Positions 15,406-23,231 of a DNA stretch of 40,386 nt are shown piece after piece. The position numbers and the translations under genes are program-made. How positions within the stretch are numbered: position 1 is the stretch's first letter; the number at the start of each line of letters is the position of its first letter. The notes beneath the pieces are model-generated. The model saw only the letters and a program-made list of their open reading frames with translations. It had not been told where the DNA came from and made no database searches. The stretch lies in the IMG/VR virus record IMGVR_UViG_3300030329_000760, positions 1 through 40,386 of that record; one strand, given 5' to 3'. The DNA comes from a virus.

Positions 15406-17042
15406 ACAGAGAACCATGTGGGGGGCTCACTGCCCTTCTCCATAATCGAGTCGAGTTCCTTCTGGAATTGTTCTTCTCTTCTCTCGTTGATAGCATCCCG
15501 TGCATCACGGGCCATGTACTCTGTCCAGTAGGCTACGCCCATAGTCAGGGCATCGAGCTTGTCATCGTGATCGAGGCATCCTCTCTCCCGGCTTAGGCGG
15601 CTCATCTGATGGGGCAGAGAATATTGGACCGCAACATCAGGGGGTCGCTCTAAAGTCTCCTCATAGTCCTTACGGATAGCCTGAGCGTTCACAACAAGAC
15701 GATGCTGGTTCATCACAGGTTCCAGCGTGTCTGCCATGCGTGCTTCCTTCATCCCCTTAGCGGTCGTTTCCTCGATAGTGACCGGGTATATCTCGCGTAG
15801 ATGCGGCTTAAGAAGTTCGGTGAACATTCCTCCTCCGTAGTTGCTTTCCGTAAGGATGAGGTTGACCTTGTGTTCCTTAGCCTTCGTCGCCAAGAGGCGC
15901 ATCGTCGTATCGGTGTAGCCTTCGGGGGTCCCACCCCAATCAAGTAGATAGAGAAAGCCATTAAGATACTTGACAATACAAAAAGCGGTTTCGTCAGTAC
16001 CTCGTCCGCTTGGGTCCACAGTGAGGACGGATCCTGTATAAGGGACCATCTCACCATGGAGTGATAGAGGTCGGCAGTATTTATCACGAGAGAATCCAGT
16101 GTTGGGTAGGTCTTCCCAGACTTCAGAGCTTTGCCAGACTACACGCTCTGGCCCAACCTCGGTGTCACAGTCCATGACAACAAGATCAGTGAGTCGAAGT
16201 GGGTGTCGGCTGAGATCAGATAGTCGTACATCTAGTTGATACTGTAGTTGGAACCCAGTCCGTCCGTAGCTGGCTTCTCGTTCAAGGAGTTCTTCGTCGG
16301 AGAACCTAGCTGGGTCGGTAGGGCTGCCGGGTTCTTGCTCCAGTGAAGAAACATAAGCGGCAAGTCTATCTCCATATACTCCCGGATCTTCAGGCACTCG
16401 CGCAGGATAGATTCTAACATCATACCCTCGCTCGGGTAGTTCGGTGTAGATGGATTCTTGTGATTGTGGTGTACCAAGGTAGACTACTTCTCCCGTCTCG
16501 GGAACAATGATCGCTTCAAATTCTTTAGTGGACTCAGAAAGCTTAGATCGAGCACCCACCGTAGCAGAGTTTCCAGGAACTTCCACATCGTCAGCGATAA
16601 TAAGGTCGGCACGACTACCAGTAAGCTGACCAGTAATGCCAACTGACTTGCAAGAAGGAGAGTGAGCAGCCTTAGCGGGTCCCACATCCCATGCGATCTT
16701 TGATGAGCGTTGCGATTCATCTGGGGCAAGGTGTTGAAGGATGGGCATCTCTCGAATGAGACGATGGCAGAAGGAGGAGAAATCATCAGCGCGGGATTTG
16801 GATGCGGAAACAACTAGGATCTTCTTGTCCGGGTCCATGAGTAGATTCCATAGACCAAAGGCAGAAGTAATCCAAGACTTGCCGACACCTCGGAAAGCTT
16901 GGACCATCCTGCGGCGTGGACCATGCTGGAGATACTCAGCAATATCATACTGCACAGGAGTAGGATCAGGAAGGCCAAGATGTTTCCATGTTATGAACAG
17001 GAAGTTACGAAAGTCTTTGAGTTCGTCGGGGACTTCATGCAT
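15402..17042 (-). CDS. Terminase large subunit (gp19-like)
   Basis: This encodes 546 aa (T7 gp19 is 586). The ATPase domain has Walker A at residues 51-57 (RGVGKSW) after a conserved PTPVQYDIAEYLQ lead, and Walker B as LIIADDVE. The nuclease domain is marked by TVDPSGRGTDETAF, with later acidic residues (LTESNYGGG and DHDDKLDAL). The protein packages DNA into proheads using ATP and cuts concatemers. It sits on the replication strand, opposite to both the small subunit and the structural genes. Its start overlaps the zinc-finger gene by eight bases. Confidence 0.95.
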   Translation of the reverse strand: MHEVPDELKDFRNFLFITWKHLGLPDPTPVQYDIAEYLQHGPRRRMVQAFRGVGKSWITSAFGLWNLLMDPDKKILVVSASKSRADDFSSFCHRLIREMPILQHLAPDESQRSSKIAWDVGPAKAAHSPSCKSVGITGQLTGSRADLIIADDVEVPGNSATVGARSKLSESTKEFEAIIVPETGEVVYLGTPQSQESIYTELPERGYDVRIYPARVPEDPGVYGDRLAAYVSSLEQEPGSPTDPARFSDEELLEREASYGRTGFQLQYQLDVRLSDLSRHPLRLTDLVVMDCDTEVGPERVVWQSSEVWEDLPNTGFSRDKYCRPLSLHGEMVPYTGSVLTVDPSGRGTDETAFCIVKYLNGFLYLLDWGGTPEGYTDTTMRLLATKAKEHKVNLILTESNYGGGMFTELLKPHLREIYPVTIEETTAKGMKEARMADTLEPVMNQHRLVVNAQAIRKDYEETLERPPDVAVQYSLPHQMSRLSRERGCLDHDDKLDALTMGVAYWTEYMARDARDAINERREEQFQKELDSIMEKGSEPPTWFSV

Positions 17043-17382
17043 TGCGTTGGTAGCCAGTTCGTTTGCGGTACGCTAAGTTGTCGCTGTTGTGACAACTCTT
17101 GCAGTAATGACTGAGTAGTGTCCTGCAATCATACCTGATGTAAAAGTCCTGCCAAGGTTTTACTTCATCACATAGGACGCACCACTTCTCAGGGATAGGC
17201 TGGATCTCTCCATTCTTATACTGCTGCTTTCGCTTTGCCCTGCGTTTCTTCTGCCGCTTCCTTACCTCCTCCTTGCAGCACCACTTGCATTGGCTGACGG
17301 GAGCGTCGCGGTCGCTGCGTTTATAGAACTCTTCGAGTAAGAATTCTTCTTTACACTTAGAGCATTGCTTTATCTCATCCAT
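17035..17382 (-). CDS. Double C4 zinc-finger protein
   Basis: This encodes 115 aa with two similar halves. Each holds two CxxC pairs: CSKC with CKWCC in the first half, CVLC with CKSC in the second. The segment between, RKRQKKRRAKRKQQYK, is strongly basic. Each half also shares a phrase of the type (L/V)xxFYxR. Similar small phage proteins are related to zinc-binding parts of HNH and endonuclease VII-like enzymes, but no catalytic HNH residues are visible. Nucleic-acid binding is likely; the role is unknown. It overlaps both neighbours by eight bases. Confidence 0.7.
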   Translation of the reverse strand: MDEIKQCSKCKEEFLLEEFYKRSDRDAPVSQCKWCCKEEVRKRQKKRRAKRKQQYKNGEIQPIPEKWCVLCDEVKPWQDFYIRYDCRTLLSHYCKSCHNSDNLAYRKRTGYQRNA

Positions 17383-17692
17383 CTTCTGTCCTCCTCTGGA
17401 CTACACACCCGTGTAGAAAAACTAAGTAATTGATCATGTCGATCACGCTATCCTCGAAGGACTCTTCACCTACTAAACCATCGTGGTTACAGTGGGTGAT
17501 GAGTCTTCCAAGTTTATCTGAGATCCGGGCGAGGATCCCGTTGGGTACGCTGCATATATCTAGGTCAGCTACTCGCCTGAAGTTTGTGTAGGCATCCCCA
17601 GTACCTGAGTAGTTCCGTACCTTGGTGGTGAGGATATCCTTAGCCATGCTTGTGAGCTTATCATGCAAGGCTAGTAGTTCCTGTGTGTTCAT
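17375..17692 (-). CDS. DUF1599-like protein (nucleotide modification associated domain 1)
   Basis: This encodes 105 aa. The pattern FRRVADL, GILARISDKLGRLI, EESFEDSVIDMINYLVFLHG resembles DUF1599 proteins, which have an ARxxDKLxRL helix and a D-(M/L)-I-N-Y-L helix. They are found in phages and were grouped by comparative genomics with DNA base modification genes. The fold is thought to be all-helical; no biochemical role is established. Its TGA overlaps the zinc-finger gene, and its start overlaps the exonuclease stop by four bases. The genome also has a Mom-like gene, so a part in nucleotide modification is conceivable but unproven. Confidence 0.55.
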   Translation of the reverse strand: MNTQELLALHDKLTSMAKDILTTKVRNYSGTGDAYTNFRRVADLDICSVPNGILARISDKLGRLITHCNHDGLVGEESFEDSVIDMINYLVFLHGCVVQRRTEDG

Positions 17693-18429
17693 GGAGTCCA
17701 GAGCTTGGGCTCTCCTGTAATAAAGTTGTACTCACCGGGGCGCAGGATCCTAGCAAGTCGAGCATTTAGCAGGGCTTCGTCTTCGGATAGCCCCGCATCC
17801 GCGTAAGCTTTCTTCACTGTGTCCCATGTTGCTCCATCTTTATCTAGGATCTTGTCTGACTTCTTATCCCCTACTCCGGGGATACCTTTGAACCCATCGA
17901 CATGATCACCCATCAGAGTTTGCTTGAGGTGCAGCCTGTCTGCTTCCTCAACAGAAACTCTGAACACACCTAGCTCCCGCTTCCGGGGCTTGTAATGAAA
18001 GCCCGGTACGGTGAGTAGATCTTTATCATCTGAACAGATGATAGATGTATGAGAGGAGAACATACCCATAAGATCATCGGCCTCCAATCCATTGACCAGT
18101 ACACTTGGGTACTTTTTCATAAGGATCTGTTTCACTTCTGGGACACACACTGGGCGTCGCACATTCTGTCGGTTGAGTTTGTACTCAGGAAAGATGTCGT
18201 GCCTGAATGTATGCGTGTCGCTCCAGCACAAGATGTACGAGAGCGGGTTGAGTTCTTCAAAGATCCCAACGAGTAGCCCATCGAACACACGAAGAACTTC
18301 GTGATCGTCTACTACTCTGATAGCATCATCGCCAAAGTCATATGTATCCTCGCAACTAAATGCTGCGCGGTGGTACACAATGTCGGCGTCTATTAGTAAT
18401 TGAAATGTCGGGTCAGTGTTCTCGTTCAT
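17689..18429 (-). CDS. 5'-3' exonuclease (gp6-like, FEN family)
   Basis: This encodes 246 aa. Acidic metal-binding motifs of the PIN/FEN nucleases are present in order: LLIDADIVYHRAAF near the N-terminus, GLEADDLMG, ICSDDKDLLT, and the helix-hairpin-helix MGDHVDGFKGIPGVGDKKS. T7 gp6, the functional equivalent, removes RNA primers, degrades host DNA and aids concatemer formation. T7 gp6 is about 300 aa, so this is a compact version. It starts on the last base of the DNA polymerase gene, in a tightly coupled replication operon. Confidence 0.92.
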   Translation of the reverse strand: MNENTDPTFQLLIDADIVYHRAAFSCEDTYDFGDDAIRVVDDHEVLRVFDGLLVGIFEELNPLSYILCWSDTHTFRHDIFPEYKLNRQNVRRPVCVPEVKQILMKKYPSVLVNGLEADDLMGMFSSHTSIICSDDKDLLTVPGFHYKPRKRELGVFRVSVEEADRLHLKQTLMGDHVDGFKGIPGVGDKKSDKILDKDGATWDTVKKAYADAGLSEDEALLNARLARILRPGEYNFITGEPKLWTP

Positions 18430-20219
18430 TAGTGAATCTCACTCCAGTTAAGTCCTATCTGTGCATCCCCGTCCATCGGACAGCGAAGATTATATTGGCT
18501 AGTGGTCTGCTGGAAGGCGCGGATCGCCGCAAGGCACACATCCTTCACATTGTGATCGGGGGTCTCGATGATCATCTCATCGTGGATGAAGCCCACAATG
18601 TGTGTGTCATCCCACCTATTTGAAATGATCTCGAAATCTAGGTTGAGTGCTGCGCGTTTCGATACACAGGCACCAGCACTCTGGATCAATAGGTTTACTG
18701 CTGCGTGCTCAGACCGAGGGCGCAGTGTCCTCCCGTCTAAGCCCCGCAGTTTCCCGTAGTCAGATGCCTGCTTCTTTACTCTGTTGATCAGCCTCCGCAT
18801 GGCGGGACGCTCCTCAAACAATCGAGTAACAAGAGCACTGGCTCTCCTCATGGGGATGTCCAGCATCGCTGCGATCTTGCGTGAGCTTGCGCCATAGATC
18901 AGGGCAAAGAATGTGTTCTTCGCTGTCTGTCTATCGCACTCCATCATGTCAGCATTTGCTTGGTGGATATCACCACGAAGAACAACATCAGCAAAATCTC
19001 CATCGTCATACTTCGCCATGTAATGTGCAAAGCATCTGACCTCCAGAGATTTAGCGTCACATCCTACAAGTATCTTCCCATCGTCAGCGACAAACAGGGA
19101 CCGACACTCCTTACCAAACGGTAGTCGTGTACTCGGTACTTGCTGAAGGTTGGGGTCCACACAGGATGTGCGACCTGAGTACGCACCGAGAGTTCTGATC
19201 TGGGGATGCAGTCTCCCCCGCCTCTCCAGCGAGAGCCACCCCCTTCGATCTCCCGCCAGCATGGAGAAGATCTTCTGCACTCGGTAGAGATCTGCGATCA
19301 TAGCTGCTTCAGGTATGTCTGGGATCTGACCAAGGATAGATTCATCTACCTTCACCTGCCCCGTCGCAGTCTTAGCCGAAGGCTCCCAGCCCCGAGTGAC
19401 TAAGAACTCAGCCACCTGTGGTCGAGACATAGGATTGAATCTCTCCTCCTTCACCTTGAGTGGTCCGGGGACTAGCTCCTTACGGATTCCACTCGGCGCA
19501 TCAGACTTGCGGACGAACTGCACATCCGTCACGGGATCAATCCAGTACTGTGGTGTCTTCATCTCTGTCCGCTTCGGAGGAACAAGATCAACGAGAGCCT
19601 CTAGGATTTCTCCCTTCTTCTCATCCAGTTGCTTGAACAGATCTATGGCAGCGGGACGGTCGAAGGCAATCCCAACCTCCTCCATGCGAAAGGCTAGGGC
19701 AGCGAACTGCGTCTCCATAATAACTGCGTCCTTACCAAGGGATTGCTCTCGCAGTATAGACCAGAGCTTACTGGTCACGCGCACATCTTGGATGCAGTAC
19801 TCACGCATATCCTCAGAGAACATGGTGAAGTCTTCGTGATCTCCCTTGTGCATCTTCAGTCTATGACCAAAGGCACGGAGAGAATACTTACCCCACTCAT
19901 GCTTCGGGATCTTCTGCCGTTCAGCATCCTTCTTCAGTAGATCGGGGAATGCCATGCGAGCTTGGAGGAATGTGTCCTGTATGTTCGTACCTACCTCTGG
20001 CCTCCAGCCGCAGAGCTTTCTCAAGAGTGGCAGATCATAGCGGATGATGTTGTGTCCAATAAGATTGGTCGCACGGTTCAGCCAATCCAGTGCCTCGTCT
20101 ACTTGAGATGCTTCGTAGCACACAGGCTCGTCACCATTCTCAGACACAGCGATGCAGTGAATCTTGGTCGCATCCTCAAGGAAGCCATCGGCTTCTATGT
20201 CGAATACTATATCCCTCAT
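18429..20219 (-). CDS. DNA polymerase, family A (gp5-like)
   Basis: This encodes 596 aa (T7 gp5 is 704). The N-terminal 3'-5' exonuclease has D7 and E9 in FDIEADG, HNIIRYDLPLL, and YCIQDVRVT. The polymerase domain has motif A at about 386-395 (GCDAKSLEVR), motif B/O-helix from R430 through K434 to Y442-G (RQTAKNTFFALIYG), and motif C H546-D547-E548. The O-helix position equivalent to E. coli Pol I residue 762 (T7 Y526) is F438. The thumb region between exonuclease and palm seems shorter than in T7, so whether host thioredoxin is bound is uncertain. It overlaps the primase-helicase stop by four bases. Confidence 0.95.
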   Translation of the reverse strand: MRDIVFDIEADGFLEDATKIHCIAVSENGDEPVCYEASQVDEALDWLNRATNLIGHNIIRYDLPLLRKLCGWRPEVGTNIQDTFLQARMAFPDLLKKDAERQKIPKHEWGKYSLRAFGHRLKMHKGDHEDFTMFSEDMREYCIQDVRVTSKLWSILREQSLGKDAVIMETQFAALAFRMEEVGIAFDRPAAIDLFKQLDEKKGEILEALVDLVPPKRTEMKTPQYWIDPVTDVQFVRKSDAPSGIRKELVPGPLKVKEERFNPMSRPQVAEFLVTRGWEPSAKTATGQVKVDESILGQIPDIPEAAMIADLYRVQKIFSMLAGDRRGWLSLERRGRLHPQIRTLGAYSGRTSCVDPNLQQVPSTRLPFGKECRSLFVADDGKILVGCDAKSLEVRCFAHYMAKYDDGDFADVVLRGDIHQANADMMECDRQTAKNTFFALIYGASSRKIAAMLDIPMRRASALVTRLFEERPAMRRLINRVKKQASDYGKLRGLDGRTLRPRSEHAAVNLLIQSAGACVSKRAALNLDFEIISNRWDDTHIVGFIHDEMIIETPDHNVKDVCLAAIRAFQQTTSQYNLRCPMDGDAQIGLNWSEIH

Positions 20220-21841
20220 GCATCTTCCTCGAACGGATCCTCTTCATCTTGGTGATTGTGGAGGCGTCCAGTCTCAGGGTGGTAGCGCAGGAATCCACTC
20301 GGCCCTGTCTCTCCGCTGTATCTGTTCTTCAGAATCCTGATGTGCATCAGGTTCTTCTCATCTCCGTCCGCCTGCTGGCTACGCTCCAGGGCACACACAA
20401 TATCACTGAGTTGTGCGATGCCGTGAGATCCACGGAGATGTGCAAGAGATACAGCGCCTCCCTCTTCGTGCGGCCTGCCGTCTGCCCTACGCAGGTGAGA
20501 TACCAAGATCATGGCACAGCCTGTCTCCTCCACTAATGCACGGAGCTTTGTCATCGTTGCATCAATTGCCGTTCGCTCCTGCGTCTCAGCAAATTCACTG
20601 ACAACAATGGACAGGTGATCCAAGAAGATCAGCTTGCAATCGAGAGCCTTGATTGCGTAACGGACTTTGGTGATCAGCTTCTCTGAGTGGAGAGAACCGA
20701 AGTGATCAAACAATACGAGGTTGCCGTTACCTACAGATTCTTGGTAGGCAGACTTCATCGTCTCATCTGAGATCTCCTTGAAGTTCTCCTCCAATTCAAA
20801 CAGCGGCATCCCTAGATGCAGAGCCATGAAGTGGAGTGCAGTCTTACGCACGCTCTCCTCCAGCGCAAAGTATCCGATCTTCCATTCTTGCTGTGCGAAC
20901 TGATACGCAATCTCTCTACACACCTGAGACTTGCCGATGCCTGTCCCTGCTGTGAGAGTCACGAGTTCTCCTAGCCTGAGCCCCCGTGTCTTGGTCTGCA
21001 TATTCACCCACGGATACTGGATGGATACAGTCTCGGGTACATTACTGATAACATCCCAGAGATCCTCACCCTTCACCAGTCCGCCGGGGATGTACTCCCG
21101 TGCATTCCAGACAGCACGCTTCAGTTCATCCCTGTCATTAGACAGGAGAACTTCATTCGCATCCTTCTTAGATAGCGTAGCGATGAACGCTTTGCCGGGA
21201 GGAAGGAGGAAGGCACAGTCTTCTGCTGCTTTTCTTCCGGGACTATCCTGATCAAACATCAGGACTACCTTCTCGAATCCACACAGCCACTCTAGATTCC
21301 TCTTGAATACAGAGGCCGCAGACTGAGCGCCATTAGGTACGGAGACTGTGGGCCATCGGCAGCCATGCGTCTCCGCATAACTCATGGCATCTATCTCTCC
21401 CTCGGTAATCACTAGCATCTTTCCGCTAGAAAATTTTTGTTGCCCAAAAAAGGTTCCGGGCTGTGGGCCACGCCACATGAACTTCTTGTTCGCCTGTCGT
21501 ATCTTGATCCCAGCGGGGGAACCATCAGCGTTGAAGTATTGTGCGAAGTGTGCGTGATCTCCGTTGTGTTTCCCGACAGAGTATTCATAGAAGAAGCAAG
21601 TCTCCTTTGAGATCGCACGCTTCTCCAGTCTTTTGAAATCTCCCTGTGGTTTTATCGTCGGTGTTTCCTCTGTCACTTCTTTTGTCTCTCCTCCATAAGC
21701 TTGACATGAGAAGCAGTATGTATGTCCATCATCATAGATAGCATTGGCATCACTGCTCCCACATTTACTGCACGATGTGTGCCCTACGAATGACGAGTCG
21801 GAACCCTTGCTCGACTCGCTTAGATACTTTTTCTTGATCAG
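20216..21841 (-). CDS. Primase-helicase (gp4-like), extended to include the zinc domain
   Basis: The first conventional start (GTG at 21676) gives 486 aa beginning after the zinc finger. In the same frame upstream the DNA encodes GHTSCSKCGSSDANA and DDGHTYCFSCQAYGG, clearly the T7 gp4 Cys4 zinc-binding domain. The first in-frame stop upstream is at 21854-21859. Between it and the zinc domain there is no ATG, GTG or TTG. An AGGAG (21849-21853) sits seven bases before a CTG at 21841, chosen here as start (541 aa; T7 gp4 is 566). Further motifs are TOPRIM VITEGEIDA and FDQDSPGRKA, Walker A AGTGIGKS, LIFLDHLSIVVSE, and GSHGIAQLSDIVCALER with the arginine finger. The acidic C-terminal tail includes a Phe. 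It synthesises primers and unwinds DNA. Confidence 0.88.
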   Translation of the reverse strand: MIKKKYLSESSKGSDSSFVGHTSCSKCGSSDANAIYDDGHTYCFSCQAYGGETKEVTEETPTIKPQGDFKRLEKRAISKETCFFYEYSVGKHNGDHAHFAQYFNADGSPAGIKIRQANKKFMWRGPQPGTFFGQQKFSSGKMLVITEGEIDAMSYAETHGCRWPTVSVPNGAQSAASVFKRNLEWLCGFEKVVLMFDQDSPGRKAAEDCAFLLPPGKAFIATLSKKDANEVLLSNDRDELKRAVWNAREYIPGGLVKGEDLWDVISNVPETVSIQYPWVNMQTKTRGLRLGELVTLTAGTGIGKSQVCREIAYQFAQQEWKIGYFALEESVRKTALHFMALHLGMPLFELEENFKEISDETMKSAYQESVGNGNLVLFDHFGSLHSEKLITKVRYAIKALDCKLIFLDHLSIVVSEFAETQERTAIDATMTKLRALVEETGCAMILVSHLRRADGRPHEEGGAVSLAHLRGSHGIAQLSDIVCALERSQQADGDEKNLMHIRILKNRYSGETGPSGFLRYHPETGRLHNHQDEEDPFEEDA

Positions 21842-22121
21842 GTCTAAACTCCTCTATCACTGAAGGATTGTCATCCTCCAGAATTCCGCACTGAACCAGT
21901 GCATCTCCTAGTAACTTGAACGACCCGCACGCATTATCCCAGTCCATGAGCCGGATACTGCGGCGGGTGTATTCTACGATCACGGGTCCCTCGATAGGTT
22001 GGCAATCGTAGTTGTCTTGTATGTGCTGCACTAACGCAGCCTGTAGTTTCTTCCGCACAGCCCAGTGCATACGCAGCAGTTTGTTGATGCCGGGAAGAAT
22101 GAAGTCTGTATCTATGATCAT
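21765..22121 (-). CDS. RusA-like Holliday junction resolvase
   Basis: This encodes 118 aa. The core D-W-D-N, then K-L-L-G-D-A-L-V-Q-C-G-I-L-E-D-D-N-P-S-V, matches RusA-family endonucleases, whose conserved Asp residues bind metal and which start with a short strand and PG(x)N segment (here LPGINKLLRMHW). In T7 the resolvase job is done by endonuclease I (gp3), which is not seen here, so this protein probably replaces it in debranching DNA before packaging and degrading host DNA. Its 3' part overlaps the zinc-domain coding of the primase-helicase by about 77 bases in another frame. Confidence 0.75.
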   Translation of the reverse strand: MIIDTDFILPGINKLLRMHWAVRKKLQAALVQHIQDNYDCQPIEGPVIVEYTRRSIRLMDWDNACGSFKLLGDALVQCGILEDDNPSVIEEFRPDQEKVSKRVEQGFRLVIRRAHIVQ

Positions 22122-22130
22122 AAGATAAAC

Positions 22131-22168
22131 GAGGGGATGGAGGTCGATCCACTGACCCCCACCCCCTC
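22131..22168 (-). terminator. Strong RNA hairpin between two replication modules
   Basis: On the - strand the RNA would fold into a 15-pair stem (22168-22154 with 22145-22131) around an 8-base loop. Two of its pairs are G-U; the same bases on the + strand would be A-C mismatches, so the structure is complete only in the transcribed strand. It follows the 71-aa gene and precedes the RusA-like gene by nine bases. The U-run after it is weak (GUUUAUCUU), so it may be an attenuating terminator or an RNase III-type processing site. Confidence 0.6.
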
Positions 22169-22192
22169 AAGGAAACACAGAAAGTTATCTGA

Positions 22193-22408
22193 TTATTTAG
22201 ACACCTCAGATTGTGGTGCTGGGGACACTTCTTCACGCTCCGGGAGTAATGAGGAAACTCCCAGAACTTCTGCAATCTTGGAGGCACACATATCTTCTGT
22301 GTGTCCGTGCTCTTCCAAGATCTTTTCAATCGCTTGCATCTTTTCTTCCATGTTAGCGAGCATGGTGATGTTGCTCAGTTCTTCTTTTAGTTCTAATGTA
22401 TCGTCCAT
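22193..22408 (-). CDS. Hypothetical acidic helical protein
   Basis: This encodes 71 aa. It is acidic and helical throughout (LELKEELSNI, EEKMQAIEKILEEHG), with a C-terminal Pro/Ser/Glu-rich tail. No family was recognised. It lies between SSB and the resolvase gene, 47 bases after the SSB stop, in the DNA-metabolism operon, so a small replication accessory or host-modifying protein is possible. Confidence 0.6.
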   Translation of the reverse strand: MDDTLELKEELSNITMLANMEEKMQAIEKILEEHGHTEDMCASKIAEVLGVSSLLPEREEVSPAPQSEVSK

Positions 22409-22455
22409 AATGTAGGTGAGCAGTTTAGCCTCGTGCTCAGGAGGGGGAGGAGATG

Positions 22456-23106
22456 TTAGTCGAAGTAGTTATCTTCTGAATCGTTAGACTCAGCCTCGTT
22501 CTTCTTAGTTTCCGCACCGTCAGCGAAGACATCCTCGTAGAACTTGTCGCCAGATTCTCCAGCAACATACTTCTTGAGTTCGAGAACTTTCACTGCCTTG
22601 AGTTGGAGCGTCACGCCCAACCCCACAGGACCGGGCACATAGTACGGAGTGATGGCTGCTGCAATCTCAATGAGACTGCCGTTGCCCACATTATAGTCCG
22701 CAGTATCCCAGTCAATCTTCTTACCATCCACATAGGTGGGAATGGGAGGAGTCGCAGGCTTGTTCCCGTTCGCACGGAAGGCTCGCTTCTTAGTTTTCAA
22801 CTGGACATAACCAGCAGGAATATTATCCGGGTCATCGTCGTGAGTTTTCCAAGGACGCGAGTTGGCAAGAGCCATGCGCTTGTCCTCCTCACCACACAGT
22901 GCGAGGATTTTCTCCTGCACACCACGGCACTGATCCATGATCGGCTGTGCCTCCTCTTCTGTGACGATCACATCGCAGAGGTGGTGCTCTTTCTCTGTGT
23001 CTCCCTTGAAACCTTTGGCAGTTTTCAGGGAAGCCCACATTGCTTTGCCTCTCGGCAGAATCAAGTTGACTGCATGATCACGAGGATCAAATAATCTTTT
23101 GTTCAT
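22456..23106 (-). CDS. Single-stranded DNA-binding protein (gp2.5-like)
   Basis: This encodes 216 aa (T7 gp2.5 is 232). The C-terminal tail is strongly acidic and ends with an aromatic residue next to Asp (NDSEDNYFD). That is the signature of T7 gp2.5, whose acidic tail and Phe contact polymerase and helicase. The body has the length and basic/aromatic content of the OB-fold domain, including PWKTHDDDPDNIPAGYVQLKTK-type segments as in related podovirus SSBs. The leader is A/T-rich with no clear Shine-Dalgarno within 15 bases of the ATG. It is the first gene after RNA polymerase and has its own non-coding leader. Confidence 0.85.
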   Translation of the reverse strand: MNKRLFDPRDHAVNLILPRGKAMWASLKTAKGFKGDTEKEHHLCDVIVTEEEAQPIMDQCRGVQEKILALCGEEDKRMALANSRPWKTHDDDPDNIPAGYVQLKTKKRAFRANGNKPATPPIPTYVDGKKIDWDTADYNVGNGSLIEIAAAITPYYVPGPVGLGVTLQLKAVKVLELKKYVAGESGDKFYEDVFADGAETKKNEAESNDSEDNYFD

Positions 23107-23231
23107 AATTAAAAATAATATAAAGAGAAGAAGTTAGTGAATCTAGCTAGGCTAGAACGGACCCTAATGACCCTTAAGATCTTTAGGGATTCTTTTGTTT
23201 TCTTTTTTCTTAGCTTTCATTGAAGCTTCAT
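23107..23231 (-). promoter_or_regulatory. Intergenic leader of SSB with terminator- or promoter-like element
   Basis: This is 125 bases without a gene between RNA polymerase and SSB. At 23171-23188 lies an almost perfect inverted repeat (cccttaagatctttaggg, one T-T mismatch). On the + strand a T-rich run follows it, as in a Rho-independent terminator. On the - strand it reads CCCTAAAGATCTTAAGGGTCA, whose TAAGGG end resembles a phage RNA polymerase start. A related sequence occurs at 30667-30690. Its function as SSB promoter, terminator, or both is inferred from position. Confidence 0.45.

Noticed and set aside
21428-21455. aaatttttgttgcccaaa resembling sequence at 30604-30625
   Set aside because: It lies within the primase-helicase coding region and the match is short and A/T-rich; probably chance.
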